A DNA stretch of 64,000 nt, from NCBI RefSeq assembly GCF_027474525.2, contig NZ_CP114882.2:3038001-3102000 (forward strand), written 5' to 3'. Shown piece by piece: positions 63,501 to 64,000 of the stretch; positions within the stretch are counted from its first letter, which is position 1; each line of letters begins with the position of its first letter. This DNA is from Flavobacterium lacustre. Lineage in GTDB: Bacteria; Bacteroidota; Bacteroidia; Flavobacteriales; Flavobacteriaceae. Both the position numbers and the translations under genes were made by a program. The notes beneath the pieces were generated by a model. The model was not told where the DNA came from. It worked only from the letters and a program-made list of their open reading frames with translations, and ran no database searches.

Positions 63501-63843
63501 GAGTTGCTTCAACAAGCTGCCCTTTAACAGTTAAACTGACTTTTAGATTAGATGCACTAAAGCTTCCTGAATTTTGTTTATAGCGCAATAATAATTTATC
63601 TGTTCGAATCTCGAGCCAGCCGTCATTTACAATAGATGTATATGCAGGTGTCGGTAAATCGAGGTTGGTTATATTGAAACTTTTTTTAGTTTCGAATATG
63701 CCGTCGCCTGAATATTCCGTTTTAATCAAAATTGGGCTAAGCACAGTAAATTTGGCATTACCATCAGTTACTACACCTTGCTGTGCATTAATTGTGTTAA
63801 AAAGAAGTAGGCAAAAGATGCTTACAAGTAGATTTTTTTTCAT
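60517..63843 (-). CDS. GH31 alpha-glycosidase with two CBM6/35-type domains and T9SS tail
   Basis: 1108 residues. Signal peptide to about 20. N-terminal mutarotase-like domain interrupted by two beta-sandwich modules starting EAENLALFGGAS and EAESAILEGGAS (about 128-250 and 258-388), each with DWDTWGIF- or DNWDTWNVF-like segments: CBM6/35 family binding modules. The barrel shows FGVWYSKYAPYTSDFYK, nucleophile Asp627 (WWLDWVDQ) and acid/base Asp696 (TGDTFDEW). DUF5110-like end (LYEDEGDNRNY), then a sorting domain ending NSIKIIKK. Likely a secreted alpha-glucosidase or alpha-xylosidase. Confidence 0.88.
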   Translation of the reverse strand: MKKNLLVSIFCLLLFNTINAQQGVVTDGNAKFTVLSPILIKTEYSGDGIFETKKSFNITNLDLPTPAYTSIVNDGWLEIRTDKLLLRYKQNSGSFSASNLKVSLTVKGQLVEATPWFGGTAEYKSEAENLALFGGASLAADHSGYSGSGFVAGYIKVGPGLQWDLNENISGGDYNFILKYCNGMGNDRTVSLYIDGVKTQITLSPTANWDTWGIFRKKISLSTGSHSIKVVCDAGDTYNVNIDYLALSPVPTVNTVNEAESAILEGGASVDTNHPAYTGTGFASGFENSGPAITWRFDQPLANGDYTISMQYANGTGGDGQLTTRTMSLYIDGVKSQIALPPTDNWDTWNVFQQNVSLSAGPHIIKISYDNGDSGKVNIDWLGVSPVGQPLPNTIGKFQKTNLGGGIRSLDLKSGETPLWDGLMSKDGWHLIDDSKTALTEADGWVSSRPSHSGGYQDGYFFGYGTDYQAALKDFYKITGNPPLLPKWAFGVWYSKYAPYTSDFYKNTLLPRFRSEKVPLDVLVVDTDWKSPDKWNGWSWDNNLFPDPQSFINWGKGEGLAIALNIHPSILSNDPKFAAADATAGGGLLGRVGDRLSFDYSKKSHAKAYFDLHTQFNNQGIRFWWLDWVDQTVNTEVKGLPVEAWLSHLYVKNMEDRNMRGFAFSRIGGGYNGYGNNGVPDMAWSDHRYTLHFTGDTFDEWNLLKFAAKFTIREGNLGIPYVSHDMGSFKGRTLSDDKYIRWLQFGTFQPIFRLHADENTDSNRLPWQYPNVINQAKDFIRLRHALVPYTYSLAHESSTGGLPIVRGMYFYHPESPEAYSFDKQYFYGENILVSPIVTGGETASTSVWFPNGKWTNYFTNEVVTGPATKTVTVNYSAMPAYIKAGGIIPLKPYTDFIGQKLDDLLTLKVYAGADGDFSLYEDEGDNRNYQAGNYALTRLTYDDAQQKLTIPTQQGTYNGAPQKRAYDIVLYNAVIPTKVLLNDIALNVIAPNSGEGWWIANGIVYVHLNETPVLDNKVISFEKTSLGMPDPIYQKGLQVYPNPVINSFFFNKEMKGINVRIFSVMGSLVAQQKVDANNSVNVSKLSSGIYFVVTNKDGKENSIKIIKK

Positions 63844-63863
63844 TTTTTGCTGCTATTAATTTT

Positions 63864-64000
63864 TTATTTTTTCAATATTTTCTTTGTGATTTTATTAGCA
63901 TCTTTATTTATCGTAATGAAATATATACCTGTTTGTAATTTTGAAACATCAACACTGTTGCTATCATCTGCATTTTGTTTTAAAACCAAACTTCCCGTAG
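63864..64000 (-). CDS. C-terminal end of another T9SS-secreted protein
   Basis: Minus-strand open frame running in from the window edge: TGSLVLKQNADDSN, VDVSKLQTGIYFITINK and the stop after KITKKILKK. This is a type IX sorting domain. The catalytic part lies outside the window; the cluster thus continues to the right. Confidence 0.7.
   Translation of the reverse strand, partial: TGSLVLKQNADDSNSVDVSKLQTGIYFITINKDANKITKKILKK

Overview
The window looks like a piece of a Flavobacteriia chromosome, Flavobacterium-like. It is AT-rich and several genes are preceded by the Bacteroidota promoter pattern (TTG or TTTG, about 20 bp, then TAnnTTTG). Secreted proteins end in type IX secretion (T9SS) sorting tails. 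Many gene families are Bacteroidota-typical: RteC, IntDOT-like recombinase, DUF6660, CzcA-TolC fusion, GH97.

Layout. (1) 1-5.7 kb: copper/silver-type efflux genes, namely two CusB-like adaptors with CxMxP...CPxCxM metal-binding motifs, a CopA-type P-type ATPase and a small exported protein. (2) 5.7-12.1 kb: conjugative-transposon accessory genes, comprising an orphan nuclease-like gene, RteC, an excisionase-like HTH, a replication-type pair (winged-helix protein plus DnaC-like ATPase), a DUF3800 pair, and a likely small RNA gene on the minus strand. (3) 12.2-22.4 kb: a second metal-resistance module bounded by a 77-bp direct repeat: DUF6660, a CzcA-TolC fusion, its adaptor, MgtC, a SpoIIAA-like protein, MerC and a Zn/Cd-type ATPase. 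(4) 22.4-23.7 kb: no convincing gene, but an array of long imperfect hairpins, two of which are diverged copies with compensatory changes. (5) 23.8-26.6 kb: small accessory genes on both strands. (6) 26.825-42.002 kb: a compact integrative element of about 15.2 kb, bounded by 13-bp copies of what looks like the 3' end of a tRNA-Ser gene, with repeated GGTACCCT arm sites at both ends. It carries a tyrosine recombinase, HTH proteins, an MmeI-like methyltransferase-helicase-T5orf172 nuclease operon, a small control region, a serine recombinase, and an sce7726-beta-HEPN/RES operon. (7) 42.0-64.0 kb: chromosomal-looking sequence on the minus strand: DUF1826, then a polysaccharide-degradation cluster (GH2, glutaminase-A-like, GH97, GH31, two tandem GH43-RICIN enzymes, a gene remnant, GH31-CBM and the tail of another T9SS protein).

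How it fits together. The left 26 kb reads as cargo of a conjugative-type element carrying metal detoxification. The 15-kb element next to it appears to use the same tRNA-Ser 3' end as target, so the two may be tandem insertions. The 15-kb element carries two probable defence or conflict cassettes. The glycosidase cluster would strip alpha-linked glucose, galactose or xylose, beta-galactose and arabinose/xylose side chains from a plant-type polysaccharide, but no SusC/SusD pair is visible.

The most novel-looking signals are the hairpin array at 22.5-23.7 kb, the small RNA at 12.0 kb, and the two cassettes inside the 15-kb element. All assignments come from reading sequence and recalled family features; no database search was run.
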